64,000 nt of DNA from Diabrotica undecimpunctata (lineage: Eukaryota; Arthropoda; Insecta; Coleoptera; Chrysomelidae), in assembly GCF_040954645.1 (NCBI RefSeq), contig NC_092811.1, positions 120,601,343-120,665,342 on the forward strand, in the 5' to 3' direction. The notes under the pieces are model-generated. The model was given only the letters and a program-made list of their open reading frames with translations, searched no databases and had not been told where the DNA came from. How positions within the stretch are numbered: position 1 is the stretch's first letter; every line of letters starts with the position of its first letter. Of this stretch, positions 43,301 to 54,482 are shown piece after piece. A program made the position numbers and the translations under genes.

Positions 43301-44860
43301 GTTATAATATTTGTAGTCGAAGATTAATACGCTGAAAATGTTTAACACTTTATTATTTTTAGCACTAAACACACAAGATAATGAGAATCATCAAAATATA
43401 TCGACGTGTGATGTTGAAATATCAATGAGAGTAGATGATGATTGGACAGAACCAAAATTGAATCAGGTACAATTGCCAAATTTTTCAATTGAAGCTGGTG
43501 TTTCCAGTGATGTAGCTGGCATGTTAGCAATGGGTAAACCAGAAGAGTTCTTTTGCGCTATCATTACTGACTCAATATTTGAAATGATAGCAAATCAGAC
43601 AAACTTATACGCTACGCAAACACTGGTCAACACCGACACCTCTTCATCTACTAGGCTACACAACTAGAACCCCACAGATATTGTTGAAATAAAAAAGCTT
43701 TTTGGTTTGATAGCTTGGATGGGACTTGTAATATTACCAACATTGTCAGACTATTAGACTCAAGATTCCTTGTTCAAAATGGGGTATCCATCAAGTGTTA
43801 TGCGTAGAAATAGGTTTGAAATTCTATTGGGAATGGTTCACTTTTCAAATAATAAGGAATATATAGAAGGAGACAGAATACACAAAATAAATAATTTAGT
43901 AAACTTAATTTTGAAAAACTATTAATCTGTTTACGTACTTAAAGAAATTGTGTGTGTGGACGAATCAATAGTTCCTTTTAGAGGCAGGCTACTAATGAAA
44001 CAGTACAACAAGCAAAAACGACATAAATATAGAATTAAAATTTTTAAATTGTGTTGTAAAAATGGTTATACATATAATTTACAAATATTCTCTGGTAAAA
44101 CCTTAGAATAAGACAAAATTACCCCTTTAGACATTATTATAAAGTTATGCACACCAGTATTAGATGCGAATAGAACTGTTTGTACGAATAACTGGTATAG
44201 CAGTTAGCAAACAAACTGCTAGACAGATATACACATCTTATTGAAACAATCAGACGAAACAGAAAATTAATACCAAAAGAAGTAGCTAACAAAAAACTAA
44301 AAGTAGGTGAAGTAGCACCTATGGAGATTAGCAGAGGGATAAATTTTCTAAGTTGGAGGAATAAACGTAATGTGTTAATGCTGTCTACTTGACATTCGAT
44401 TAAAACCGACAATATACAAAGAAATAAGGAACTTCTTTAGTAAAACCAAAAATGGTTTTAGCTTACAATACAGGCAAAGCTGGAATTGGTTTATCAGATG
44501 TTATAACAGCATATCCCAGTCCACTACGTAAAACTATTAACTGCTACAGAAAAATAGCAAAAGAGCTATTATTAAACACTTTAGTAGTGAATGCATACAT
44601 TTTGTATGTGCAGGTTACTGATAACAAAATAGGTGTGGTTGAATATCGCAAAGAAATTGTGAAGTTTCTCTGTTGTAGCAGTTCAGCAAATCCCATCCAT
44701 CTGGTTACTCCGAAAAGAAAATGCCACGAGTTAAGTGAGGTCCAGGGACATAAGCATAAAATAGGAAGATACTACAAATCATGTTATGAAGCAAATATGA
44801 AAAATGAAGGTCGTATAGTAGCAAAGAACAATTAGTAAACAGTGTAAAGAGTGTGAAGGA
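40358..44860 (+). pseudogene. Second piggyBac transposase, split by a LINE
   Basis: N-terminus at 40358-40524 (MSSRNIRGLSEYELKQKIL, SDEEDEHEF, EPNSDEISDNSGD, the usual acidic start). A minus-strand LINE occupies 40525 to about 43320. The gene resumes by 43371: CDVEISMRVDDDWTEP, MGKPEEFFCAI, EMIANQTNLYATQT, KKLFGLIAWMGLVILPTLSD, VCVDESIVPFRGRLLMKQYN (first Asp intact) near 43960, then increasingly broken frames to a Cys/His cluster (RKCHELSEVQGHKHKIGRYY, CYEANMK, then CKECEGTPFLC) near 44720-44870, the C-terminal zinc finger. Many stops; inactive. Element ends not found. Confidence 0.8.
40525..43320 (-). pseudogene. RTE-like LINE, near full length, inside piggyBac
   Basis: Minus strand from about 43220: endonuclease LVTYNIQSVAKDEKVYELE, KWDIVGLSEVNRRGEQ, TYVGVGFLVKKYL, VIQVYAPTTTHQEEVVEMFY, TIIMGDSNAKLG, YGTRNERGEKLYNFL, GSDHRLLRARILVK (His/Asp of the active site present); linker; RT NNKAPGPDGILVEML, QAGFRKGYSTADHLLTVRTL, GFVDYEKAFNSIELW, YADD region near 41220 (LRYADDIVIFATSFEE), and a C-terminus ending near 40540 with RPQMRWADDIKKIGGQNW, WIDMGRP. 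Catalytic YADD is intact, but stops and frameshifts lie between 42240 and 41860 and after 41260. Confidence 0.8.
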
Positions 44861-44869
44861 ACACCATTC

Positions 44870-45117
44870 TTGTGATTATATTGTTTTAAGTTACATACTG
44901 TTACACAGGTACATAAAATATAAAATTTAATTTAAATTCAATAAAGGTAATAAAACCTTTGGTTTATACTAGTTGTATACATACGTAAAGCAATTATTTT
45001 ATAAACTATAATGAAGAAACAGATAAAAATAAAAGCAAAAATACACTAACAGAATAAAAACATAATTACAACATCAAAATATACACGACACATATAACGA
45101 TAAAAAATGGGGATAAC
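44870..45117. other. No feature seen
   Basis: AT-rich piggyBac 3' flank; neither a TTAA-bounded inverted repeat nor coding sequence was recognised. Confidence 0.35.
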
Positions 45118-45119
45118 TA

Positions 45120-45305
45120 AAAGTCCGTAGCTCAGCGGCAAGATACTGACTTTGTAAGCCAGAATTCGAATCTCGGCACCAACAACGACATTTTCATTTC
45201 TAAAAATGATACGAGCCGAGCCGCTCACCGTGCTTTGGCGCCGGAACAATCCGAAAGAATCTCCCCGGCAAAAAAGCCATACGATATTATTATTATTATT
45301 ATTAT
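45120..45305 (+). mobile_element. tRNA-derived SINE with (ATT)n tail
   Basis: Box A TAGCTCAGCGGC (45129-45140) and box B AATTCGAATCT (45163-45173) form an internal RNA polymerase III promoter. The head resembles a tRNA (CTGACTTTGTAAGCCAG anticodon arm) but without a matching acceptor stem. A GC-rich body (45200-45275) follows, then ATT repeats (about 45283-45305). Head, body and simple tail fit a SINE rather than a tRNA gene. Target duplications were not found. Confidence 0.7.
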
Positions 45306-45919
45306 CTAGCAGACAAGCATCATAACATCATGAAAAATCAAATTAACTATCTTCTTGTCTTCAAAAGATACCGAAATTTAATAAAATCAGTTAAAACATA
45401 TCCTCGGGCTAATGTGAGATTATTTAACAACCCACTTGTAGAATTAAACCAAAGAAGCTCGCAGCTAAAACAACATTAGAAAAAATACAAGAATAGTTGT
45501 TTAAAATCATAAATTCATATTGGTTCTATATTGCAATTGGTAAACAGAATAGACGATATGAATAATAAAGGCGGTACTAATAGTATCATCCCACAAGAAG
45601 GACTGTACTATTACTTTAATTCGTTGGGGAACTGGTTTGTTACTAATTGATTTTTAAGCATTTCTTTTTATTTCTAGATTTGATTTGACACAATTTGTAA
45701 AAAAGTTACAACTTATGATTCACCAAGAATTTATTGGACGTGAGTATTTTGAAGGTTTGGCTGGTACATTTTTTCTTTTTTGTAGTACCTAGTTGAATTT
45801 ATAAAGTAATAAATTCTTAGACAGAAGTAACGCATTATTATAAATTTTTCCTATTACTTGTCATTTTCAGTTTTAATTTGTGAAGTATAGATAAGAATCA
45901 ATGATAGAGTATAGATATA
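45306..45919. other. No supported feature
   Basis: AT-rich; short possible hAT-like phrase near 45615 (TCGTTGGGGAACTGG) resembles 47375 but is too short to assign. Confidence 0.3.
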
Positions 45920-47229
45920 CAGTGTGTCCGTAAAGTATGGAATAAATTCCATATTTCCTAAACGAAAAGTCTTTTTAAAAAACCAAAAACACGTCGATTT
46001 TTAAATTTAATGCTCTACATTTTACACTGTATTTTAGGACATTTTTAGATCGATAAAAATGAGCTGATTCCAAAAAAGTATAATACTGGGGGTCTAACGG
46101 ATACAATTTGAAAGATAGGCGCTTAGAAAATTAATTTTTATTAATTTATAATATTAATAAATTATAAATAAATTATAATAAATAACTTGAAAGTAATCCA
46201 GTAATAAATACATGACTTAATCTTAAATTTTTGAATTGTAGCCCTTGTTTTATTTGACAGTAACCCAAACGTTGTACAAATTCTTGTAGAACCGTGTTTA
46301 TGCTTTCTTGAGAAATATTGTTTATTTCTTTGCAAATTCTTGTTTTTAATTCTCCAATATTTGCAGGTTTCGGTTTATAAACAACATTGTTTAGATGACC
46401 TCCCATAAAATAATCCAAAGGATTGAGGTCTGGCGACCTCGCTGGCCATTCAATATGTCCACGTCTTTCAATCCACCTGTTCGGAAAAATTTCGTTTAGG
46501 TACCTTCGAACATCTAAAACATAATGCGGAGGCGCACCATCCTGTTAAAACCATAAACTTTTATCAAAACCTCCAAGATTATTTGTACTGGGGAATAAAT
46601 CAACTAAAGTAGGTACGAGATACCCACTTAAAAACTGAAGGTATGCTTGCCCGTTTAAATTACCTTCGAAATAGTAGGGTCCAATGATTTTATTTCTTAC
46701 AATGCCAGCCCATACGTTTAACTTTTGCGGGTATTGTGTATAATGTTCCCGCATCCAGTTGGAGTTTTCTTTTGCCCAGTATCTACAATTCCGACGGTTG
46801 ACCTCGCCATTTAATTTGAATGTAGCCTCATCAGAAAAAATAATATTTTGAACCAAGAGAGGGTTTCGGTGGCTGTTATCCATCATTATTTCGTAAAATT
46901 GTATTCTTTTATCTGGATCATCCTCGCTTAATTCCTGTACAACTGTGCATTTTACTTACTTTACTTACTTTTACGTACTTTGTGTACCGTTTTTTTGCAA
47001 ACATCGAGATCACTACTAACCTTACGAACAGAAGTGTGCGCATCTTTTTCAAAAGCAAGTAGAACATCTAATGTTGAAACATAATTTACAGAGGGACGAC
47101 CTGATTTGCGTGCATTTTTAACCGTACCAGTTTCTCAAAATTTCTTTTCAATCTTACTTACTGTTGACTGCGTGATGGGTATTTCTGGATATTTATCATT
47201 CAATAAATTACACACTTCCATTTGAGTTC
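45920..47229 (-). pseudogene. Decayed DD41D mariner transposase and one element end
   Basis: Tip CAGTGTGTCCGTAAAGTATG after TA at 45918 marks one end. Minus-strand pieces: SRTQMEVCNLLNDKYPEIPI, QSTVSKIEKKF (helix-turn-helix, 47220-47140), IIFSDEATFKLNGEVNRRNC, PQKLNVWAGIVRNKIIGPYY, then WF-stop-QDGAPPHY (a CAG/CAA-type codon is now TAA near 46547), SPDLNPLDYFMGG. Spacing between the last two Asp is also 41, so DD41D, but the sequence is clearly a different subfamily from 9571-10659. The other end is cut at the hAT fragment. Confidence 0.75.
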
Positions 47230-47583
47230 GCGAGGAAGTAAGAACAACATTTCCACTAGTTAACAGTTTAATAGCGAGTGTCAAAAAGGTATTCCTGAAA
47301 TCACCTGTAAGAATATATTGTTACAGAGATATGCTTCCTGCTGTTTCACTGCCACCGCAACCAATTTTAACACGTTGGGGAACATGGTTGGAAGCAGATA
47401 ATTTCTATGCTGATCATTTTGTTGATTTAAAAAATATAATTACCCTTTTAACGGATGATAGTTGCCAATCTTTATTGGAAACTAAGCAAGCATTCCAAAA
47501 TAACATCCTCCAACAGCAACTGTCATTCATAAAATCAAATTATAGTTTTGTCCAGAAGATGATATCCTCTTATAAGATGATAT
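47230..47583 (+). pseudogene. hAT transposase fragment (inverted relative of 49785-50095)
   Basis: Open through [73 protein letters not shown] and FIKSNYSFVQKM. This is the middle of the same transposase as the hAT at 49180-52079, in opposite orientation and without its nonsense codons. Ends abruptly at both sides. Confidence 0.75.
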
Positions 47584-47584
47584 A

Positions 47585-48240
47585 TCTCAAGGTGGGAGCT
47601 TTTCTCCCCCTTTTTTTAGTAGTTTCGCCTGTATGCCCTCTGGGCCTGGGGCTTTATGATTTTTTAGGGGCGAAATTGCGGACTTTACTTCAGCTGGTGT
47701 GGGCCCTGGTATTTCAGGTTCGGCTAACTGGTACTGTCTTTGTTGCCCTGTCGTTGTGGGTTTTTCTGTATTTAGGAGTTGCTCAAAATAGTTTCTCCAT
47801 TGGCGGCTTATCGCCTCGTCGTCTGTGAGCAATTGTCCTGCATCGTCTTTTATAAATCTTGGGCTATTGGTCGTATTTCCCTTCATTGTTTTAGGTCCTT
47901 ATAAAACTGTCTAGACTGACCGGTTTTATGTTCCTCCTCAAGTTGCTGTATTCGCGCTTCTAGGTACTGTTTCTTTTTTCTCCTCAAAAGTCTTCTCGTT
48001 TGAGTCCATACTGTGTTGTAGTCTTCCCTGTTCTCATCTGTAGGGTGTGTTAGTAACTCTAGCCTCTTGATTGCTTTCCGATGCAAGCTTTGTTCGCACT
48101 CCTGGTCAAACCACTGGTTTTTCTTCTTGTTATTTCTTTCTTTTCCCATAGTTTCCGCTGCGGCACTTTCTATGGCGTTCGTTATATTTTGCCATTTCTG
48201 ATCTATGGTCTGGGTATAAATATTTATCCAGTTTTCAAAT
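47585..48240 (-). pseudogene. LINE linker and RT start (fragment)
   Basis: Minus strand: KNQWFDQECEQSLHRKAIKR, RRLLRRKKKQYLEARIQQLE (linker after the endonuclease), then DDAGQLLTDDEAISRQWRNY, LKNHKAPGPEGIQAKLLKKG, the first RT motifs, stopping at GGEKLPP by the hAT fragment. A frameshift lies near 47885. No catalytic RT motif remains. Confidence 0.75.
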
Positions 48241-49171
48241 TGTAATTAATGAAATAAGGGAGGTATAAAAACGTTTATTTTAATATTAGCTATTTTTTAA
48301 TTCTTACAACCGACGTACGTTTGGCTCACATTTTTTTTTTTATTTTCCATAATACGAATGATGAAAATGTGCGTATTTACTATATTTTAGTTTGTTCTAA
48401 TATCTAGTTGTTAGGCCTCGCAAGCTTTAAGAAAGCAGTCAACAGAAGAGACTACAAAACAACAAGAATGTAATACGTACATTAATAATAAGCTTAAATG
48501 TTAAACCCCCTCCTTTATTACCGAAACTTCTAGTACGAAAAACACTTCAATTTTACCTTTACCAAAAATGGCAAACACAACGCCTTTCTCTCTACAGTCC
48601 CGGTTATGCCTCGATACCCGTATATTTTTAAGATCCAGCTCAAAACGGGCTGGGAGGCATTTACTTCAGTCAAATGTCAAGATTGTAAGAGTCCTTTCCT
48701 CAGCCATATAATTATTTAATGATAACACGGGACCGGAAAGGAGATTTCCCCGGAGATTTTTCGAATACAAGTCGTTCTTATCAAAAATTCAAACAGTCTA
48801 ACTAATGGGGAGAGAGAGCACTTTTTAAAAACTGGAGATGATGTATCGGAAAAATTCTAGTAAAATTCATACGTTACAGGAAAATTTCGAAGGTGGAACA
48901 GAAGCTTGGCAATTAGACCAGAGAAATTAGTAAATAAAAAGCTTTTTTCGTGATACTCTTTGATATAGGTAAGTAACAACTGCTTTTGATGAATTTTGTG
49001 ATACCAATATGTAATAAGCAAAACATGCAAAAGACTAAACGACATTTTTTACTTTTTAATAATATATAAACAATGTAAGATCACTATTTGATTTTAAACA
49101 CGTCAGGTGAACACCGGTAAATTATATGGAAAAGTGACACAATTTTACTGAAAAAGAATAGAAAATCATTT
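48241..49171. other. No supported feature
   Basis: AT-rich; no coding pattern, repeat or border found. Confidence 0.4.
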
Positions 49172-49390
49172 GAAATAAGTAGACTTAGGCAAATATGCAA
49201 ATAAAAAAGTATGAAATATGCGCATAAATATGCAGTATTTTATGCAAAAATATGCAGTGTTTTATGCAAAATATGCATATTTATCTAGAAAATATGCATG
49301 TAATAAAAAATATTTACAATATTTTTTTATTTACAAAATACTTAAATATTATAAATACATAACATATACAATTATTTTAACATATAAATA

Positions 49391-51674
49391 TTATTTTGAA
49401 TTGTGGTAACAATAGATTATTAAATGATGTTCAAAATTTTCTAATAAAAACTTATAGCTTCTATCTGAATACATATATTTGTAAATAGAAAAACTTTTTT
49501 CGACATCAACTGATGGAACTGGGGCATTTTTCAAATTTACTCTAATAGATGGTTCTAAATTAAGTGGTTCGGAAAATGTCCCAGCTAGTACTTGAACTAC
49601 TTCAAAAAGAACCTGGTAACCACTATGTTTTTCCATGGTTACTTTAAATTTTTGAAAAATTTCCTTTCCTATAGTACCTTTAACGTTTTGACACAAAGAC
49701 TCAAATTCTTTTATTAAAACTACTCTCTAACAATGAAAATTTTGAGGATTCTAATTGAGTTATAGTTTTCTGGACAAACTATACTTTGATTTTATGAATG
49801 ACAGTTGCTGTTAGAGGATGTTATTTTGAAAGGCTTGCTTAGCTTCCAATAAAGATTGGCAACTATCATCCGTAAAATGGTTAATTATTTTTTTTAATCA
49901 ACAAAATGATCAGCATAGAAATTAGCTTGCTTCCAACCATATTCCCCAACGTGTTAAAATGGGTTGCGGTGGCAGTGGAACAGCAGGAAGCATATCTCTG
50001 TAACATTGTATTCTTACAGGTGATTTCAGGAATACCTTTTTGACGCTCGCTATTAAACTGTTAACTAGTGGAAATTATTTTCTTACTTCCTCCGCAACTC
50101 TGTTTATTCCATGCGCTAAACAAGTGACATGTATTAAGTTTGGATAAAATATTTTTAAATTTTGTCCTGCTTTTACCACATATGGTGCGGCATCAGATAA
50201 AATAAGGAACAATTTATCATTAGGCACAGCAGCAGGAAGAAAAAAGTTTGCTAATGCTTCTTGTAGAAACCGTGATATTGTTAAAGCGTTGGTTTTTTCC
50301 ACTTGCTTACAGGAAATTAAATACGATTTTGGAAAGGTTTCATCGCTAAGTACACTAATCAAAAAGTGCACAATGTATCTTCCTGACGAGTCAGTGGTCT
50401 CGTCCACGCATATGTAAAAGTAATTATTACCTATTTCGGCTTTTATGTTGTGGATAACTGAGGAGTGTAACAACTTGACATTATTTCTCTTTAGAGTTCG
50501 TTCACTGGGAATGTTTTGTTTGCAATAATTTTTTAAAAAAGAACTAAAGTTTTCATTAGATAATTTTGAAAGCGGTATATTAGAAGATACTAATACACGA
50601 CACAAGTCTTTGTTAAAAATTTCTTGTTTGGTTTGTTTTTTGGAACTTGACTGAAAGCACTTGGACACTGAAGGTTGATATTTTTCACCGGATGTGGTTT
50701 TTACTTTTTTAGTTAAATGTTTCGCGGTTCTGACATGCTGATCTATTTGAAATTTTTTTTCAGATAAAATCTAAAAAAGAATATAAATATTCTATAGTTG
50801 TACCCATTTTTAAAATCTAAGATTGTAGAAATAAACTAAAAATGAACCGTTTTTGCATAACAATTAAAATATTTAAATGGAATCAAATAAAAATCGGTGT
50901 AGTAATCTGGAAAATGTCAAGAAATGTATGTACAAGAAAGAAGAACCCCCAAATATTTACAAGAGGCTCTTGGTCTTTTCTGTTTACATTTAAAGAAAAA
51001 ATACTGTGAGCATAAATTAAAAGCACCTAATTAAGTCCAATATATATTGTTACGAACATGCTGTCGGCATGGCTCATGTAACGGTTGCATCTCGAAAACG
51101 TATCGAGTGCAACCGGTCACGTAGGCGAATTAGAGGTGGGACTACTTTGGATTATTCTAGAATAATACTTTTGGTATATATATGTAACGATGTTATTAGT
51201 TAGTTTTAGTTGTTAAGATATTACCGAACTGTAAACTTATAAATAAATATATTTATATAAATTCGAACCGCTCGTTTTATTTAAAAACGGTACAATATGT
51301 TTTTTTTTTAGCAAAATTAAAGCAAACTATGCTATTGTTAGAAAAAAAAAATGTTAGCGACCTTTCAGTAGATTGAATGATTTGAATTTTAAATAGGTAT
51401 CCTATTTTTTATCGCAAGGAGTTTAAAAATGCTTGAAAAAAGAAAAAATACATCGATTTATTGCGAACTAGCGTTGTGTCGGTACTTTTCTTAAACATAA
51501 TCTCCAATTTTAAAATCTTTGTTTGTACCACCGTGTAAATTTTTAAAATAAAATAAAAAATAATACGTATGTACTTACAGTTTTACCACAATATGAGCAA
51601 TAAACTTTATCCATATCCATAGATAGCTCTTTGTAAGGTTTTATCCAAGTTGAAACATTGCTTATTTTCGGCAT
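49391..51674 (-). pseudogene. BED-finger hAT transposase (CGGBP1-like), two exons, C-terminal half broken
   Basis: Exon 1 51674-51579 (MPKISNVSTWIKPYKELSMD, then VYCSYCGKT) ends at donor GTAAGT. Exon 2 starts at 50770 after TTTTTTAG with ILSEKKFQIDQHVRTAKH, so the CX2C and HX5H halves of the BED zinc finger are on different exons. Continues NYFYICVDETTDSSGRYIVH, LFLILSDAAPYVVKAGQNLK, HVTCLAHGINRVAEEV to a stop at 50075-50077, where the related copy at 47230 has sense codons. Further stops follow. The dimerisation domain survives at 49696-49391 (NAPVPSVDVEKSFSIYKYMY, NFEHHLIIYC). Confidence 0.85.
51044..51298 (+). mobile_element. Short solo LTR in the hAT intron
   Basis: LTR-like 51048-51294 starts TGTTACGAACATG, ends ACGGTACA, and has ATAT on both sides (51044-51047, 51295-51298). 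AATAAATAT polyadenylation-like signal near 51240. Short for an LTR (247 bp), and an AT-rich duplication is weak evidence alone. Confidence 0.6.
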
Positions 51675-52087
51675 TTTCAAAGCTCAATAATTATTCACAA
51701 TTAAAAATACACATTGTTTACGCCTCCAATTTTACAACAAAAGTGAAACCAAGTGAAACTGACCGTCAAAATAAAAATTTTTACCTAGAGACATAAACTG
51801 GCAAACACAAACCCTTAATTCCAGGACAAAACTATAAGCCGCTGTCTTTTATTAGTTACTATATCAAGAATTTGAATACCAAGTGATTATAAAACAAAAT
51901 TAAATATTTTCATTTTCATGCTACCTGTAAGTTTGAATATAAAAATATATAGTTATTACCAAATTTTCAAATTATATGCACTTTATGCTCACTTTTATAA
52001 AAATATGCAAAATTGGACATTTTTGCATTTTTTATGCATTATATGCAAAATATGCAATTTGCATATTTGCCTAAGTCTAGAAATAAG

Positions 52088-52365
52088 ACTTGGTAAGGTT
52101 GTTTTGTTAATTTTTTGCTTAATTATTCAAAAATAGCTTTAAAAGTCGATTTTTTAAAACCTATTAATAACTTCTCTAAAAATGCACAAAAAAATTTAAT
52201 TTCGCATAATGATAGATTTTCAAGATTTGTTTAACTACGTTTACATTTGTTTGTAGCAAGTCAATTATATGTATAAGTAAAAAAGATAATATATAACAGA
52301 TGAAAATCAACCAATCACAATTAAAATCAATCACAATTAAAGGTTAAAGTACGCTTATTGACGTT
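52088..52365. other. No feature seen
   Basis: AT-rich flank of the hAT; direct repeat CAATCACAATTAAA occurs near 52313 and 52328. Confidence 0.4.
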
Positions 52366-53270
52366 TCAATTTCCACTTCGGAAATCGTTCTCAAAATACA
52401 AACATTGGTAAATTAAACAAATTTTTGTTTTTCTAAAATGTAGAATTCCACAAAATTCAGATGTTTGTTCTATATTAAATTTATCACAGTTAATAGCTTC
52501 GAATTTTAAAGTATTTTTAACATATATTATAGTACCACCGTTCTTTTTATTTTTCCTACAGAAACTGCTAGCAAGTAAATACCCATCGATGTTTATGTAT
52601 CGGAGATTTGCTTTACTCTGCCAGTGCTCTGAGAAGCAAACAACATCGAAGGTAAATTCCAACAAAAATAAATCTATTATTTGTACTTTATTTGCTATAC
52701 ACTGAACATTAACATGAAACATACTCACCAGTCTTTCGCTATTCAAAATATGAATTAGTTTTTCAGGAACTTTTAAACTTCATACGTCTCGATCTAGATT
52801 GTTTCCATTTGTGCGGACTGCTGCATTTCCACTACAGTTTTGTAAATTCTCGATATGTTTGATTACAAAGGAGTTTTCTTCCCATGTCTCTGCTGCAGGC
52901 ACATCTATAGCTGTAGTTAAAGTTAAGAATTGTCTGCTCACTACGTTATTTCTCAAAAAATTTTAATGAATTTGACATCTTTTTACGACAGATCCACTGG
53001 GCCCTATAGATGGGTTGTATACATTGTCTATACTTTCTAAAGGGAAGGACACTTTATACGATGATTGCTTATCAGTTCTATTCTATTCCTAACAATCAAA
53101 ACACATTTCAGGCGCCGTTTCTTTTAAAAAATCTCCTTCAAATCATTTGAATTCATATCGGCACCGACACGTGAAACGTGCAGATGCCCCCGTCGAGGAA
53201 GTGTATTAAAATTAGACGAAATTTTGCTACCGAAAATCGGTTTGTTGTATTTATTTATTTTACTAGGAAC
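52366..53270 (-). pseudogene. LINE ORF1 (RRM-like) and endonuclease start
   Basis: Minus strand: PRRGHLHVSRVGADMNSNDL (about 53190), SSYKVSFPLES, VYNPSIGPSGSVVKRC, the RRM-like ORF1 common in CR1/L2/Jockey LINEs of insects, then after a gap SERLVSMFHVNVQCIANKVQ, TFDVVCFSEHWQ, KNGGTIIYVKN (52740-52430), the EEP endonuclease N-terminus. Frameshifts in ORF1. Ends near 52366 without RT. Confidence 0.65.
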
Positions 53271-53289
53271 AATATCACATGTATTCAGC

Positions 53290-53790
53290 TATAAAAATTT
53301 ATATTGGGGAGACATCACTATTGTAGACTTTGTATAATATTGGAGCAAGAATTGAGCCCTGGAGTACTCCAGTTTGTGAAGTAAAGGGTGTGGATAAGAT
53401 GTCGCCAACTTTGATCCTGATCGTCCGATTGGAGAGATAGGAATTTATTAGTTTAACGAAAAGTGTGGGCAATCCAGCAAGGTAGAGTTTTTCTATCAAG
53501 CCTGTGTGCCAGACCTGATCGAATGCCTTCTCGACGTCTAGGAATATGTTTATGACGTGTTTCCTTATGTTAAGTGATTGTGAAATAAAAGTTGTTGCTT
53601 CAACCAATTCATTATGCGTGGAATGTTCAGCCCTAAATCAGAATTGGTAATCTGGAATGGCGAGATGAGCGTCTAGGAATTCTACGAGTCTTTCCTTAGG
53701 GATCCTATCGTAGACTTCACCTAGGGTGCTCAGTAGAGAAATGGGTCTATACGATTCAGGGTGGTAAGGGATTGCTCTTGTTTGGGAATT
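53290..53790 (-). pseudogene. Jockey-like RT fragment
   Basis: Minus strand: PESYRPISLLSTLGEVYDRI (about 53760), FRAEHSTHNELVEATTFISQ, NIFLDVEKAFDQVWH (motif A), LINSYLSNRTIRIKVGD, QTGVLQGSILAPILYKVYNS (motif B). Ends before the YADD motif. A frameshift or stop lies near 53638. Probably a separate insertion from the ORF1/endonuclease piece beside it. Confidence 0.75.
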
Positions 53791-53799
53791 AGATTAGTT

Positions 53800-54240
53800 T
53801 GGGAGGACACAATACCGAACGAACTCCTAAAGAACATAGGACCAGGTCTAACCAAACAGCTATTAAAATTATTGCAAAAAATAATAGAACAAAACAAAAT
53901 TCCTCAAGAATGGAGATTAAGCATAATTATACCTCTCTTCAAAAAGGTAAGTTTTGAAGAGAGGTATTTTTGTCGAACCTGGAAAATTACAGAGGAATTA
54001 TTTTATTAAACACAACATTAAAATTAACAACCAAATCGATAACAAATAAACTAAATAAAGTTGTAATGCTAGCAGAAGAACAACAAGATTTTAGGTCGGG
54101 AAGATCATGCACCGACGGATTATTTATAATGGGGCAAGTGCAAAACAAATCATTAAAATACAAAACATCGGCATATCTATGTTCTATGTTTTGTGGACAT
54201 TAAGAAGGCATTTGACCGGGTCTAATTAAAGGACGTTATC
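53800..54240 (+). pseudogene. RTE-like LINE RT fragment
   Basis: Reads NELLKNIGPGLTKQLLKLLQ, KIPQEWRLSIIIPLFKK, then frameshift, LENYRGIILLNTTLKLTTKS, AEEQQDFRSGRSCTDGLFIM. This is the fingers/palm start of RT. It contains AAGTTTTGAAGAGAGG/CCTCTCTTCAAAAAGG as a small inverted repeat near 53935-53965. Truncated before motif A is complete. Confidence 0.7.
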
Positions 54241-54267
54241 CACTTATTGTACACAAGATAGATATGG

Positions 54268-54268
<1 letters not shown>

Positions 54269-54329
<61 letters not shown>
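54269..54329. repeat. (TA)n microsatellite, left of palindrome
   Basis: About 30 TA units. Confidence 0.85.
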
Positions 54330-54333
<4 letters not shown>

Positions 54334-54448
54334 AGTCCAAAGTTTTTTGACTAGTTTGGAAAAAATATATGTAAATATTTTTTTTTTTTGGTGTGGTCTT
54401 CAATAAAAAATAGAGCTTTGCTAAGGCGTACTATTTATTCTGAATCCA

Positions 54449-54482
54449 AGCTTTCGGTGGTTTTTTGCCACCTTTATCAAGG
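54449..54482 (-). ncRNA. Variant hammerhead-like motif in left arm
   Basis: Minus strand: CCTTGATAAAGGTGG, loop of A, CCACCGAAAGC. The form (TTGATAAA, stem, GAAA) recalls the Penelope motif at 18472, but the core is TTGATAA rather than CTGANGA. Activity doubtful. Confidence 0.3.

Larger units (their letters stand above)
49172..52087 (-). mobile_element. hAT transposon, 2.9 kb, exact ends
   Basis: Element 49180-52079 between GAAATAAG copies (49172-49179 and 52080-52087), the 8 bp duplication typical of hAT. Both ends start TAGACTTAGGCAAATATGCA and are identical for 23 bases. Subterminal DNA on each side is packed with TATGCA words (about 49193-49300 and 51965-52065), probable transposase-binding sites. 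Holds a two-exon transposase and, in its intron, a solo LTR. Confidence 0.93.

Noticed and set aside
45120..45180. Functional tRNA gene
   Set aside because: Acceptor-stem ends do not pair and a GC-rich body with ATT tail follows; a SINE explains it better.
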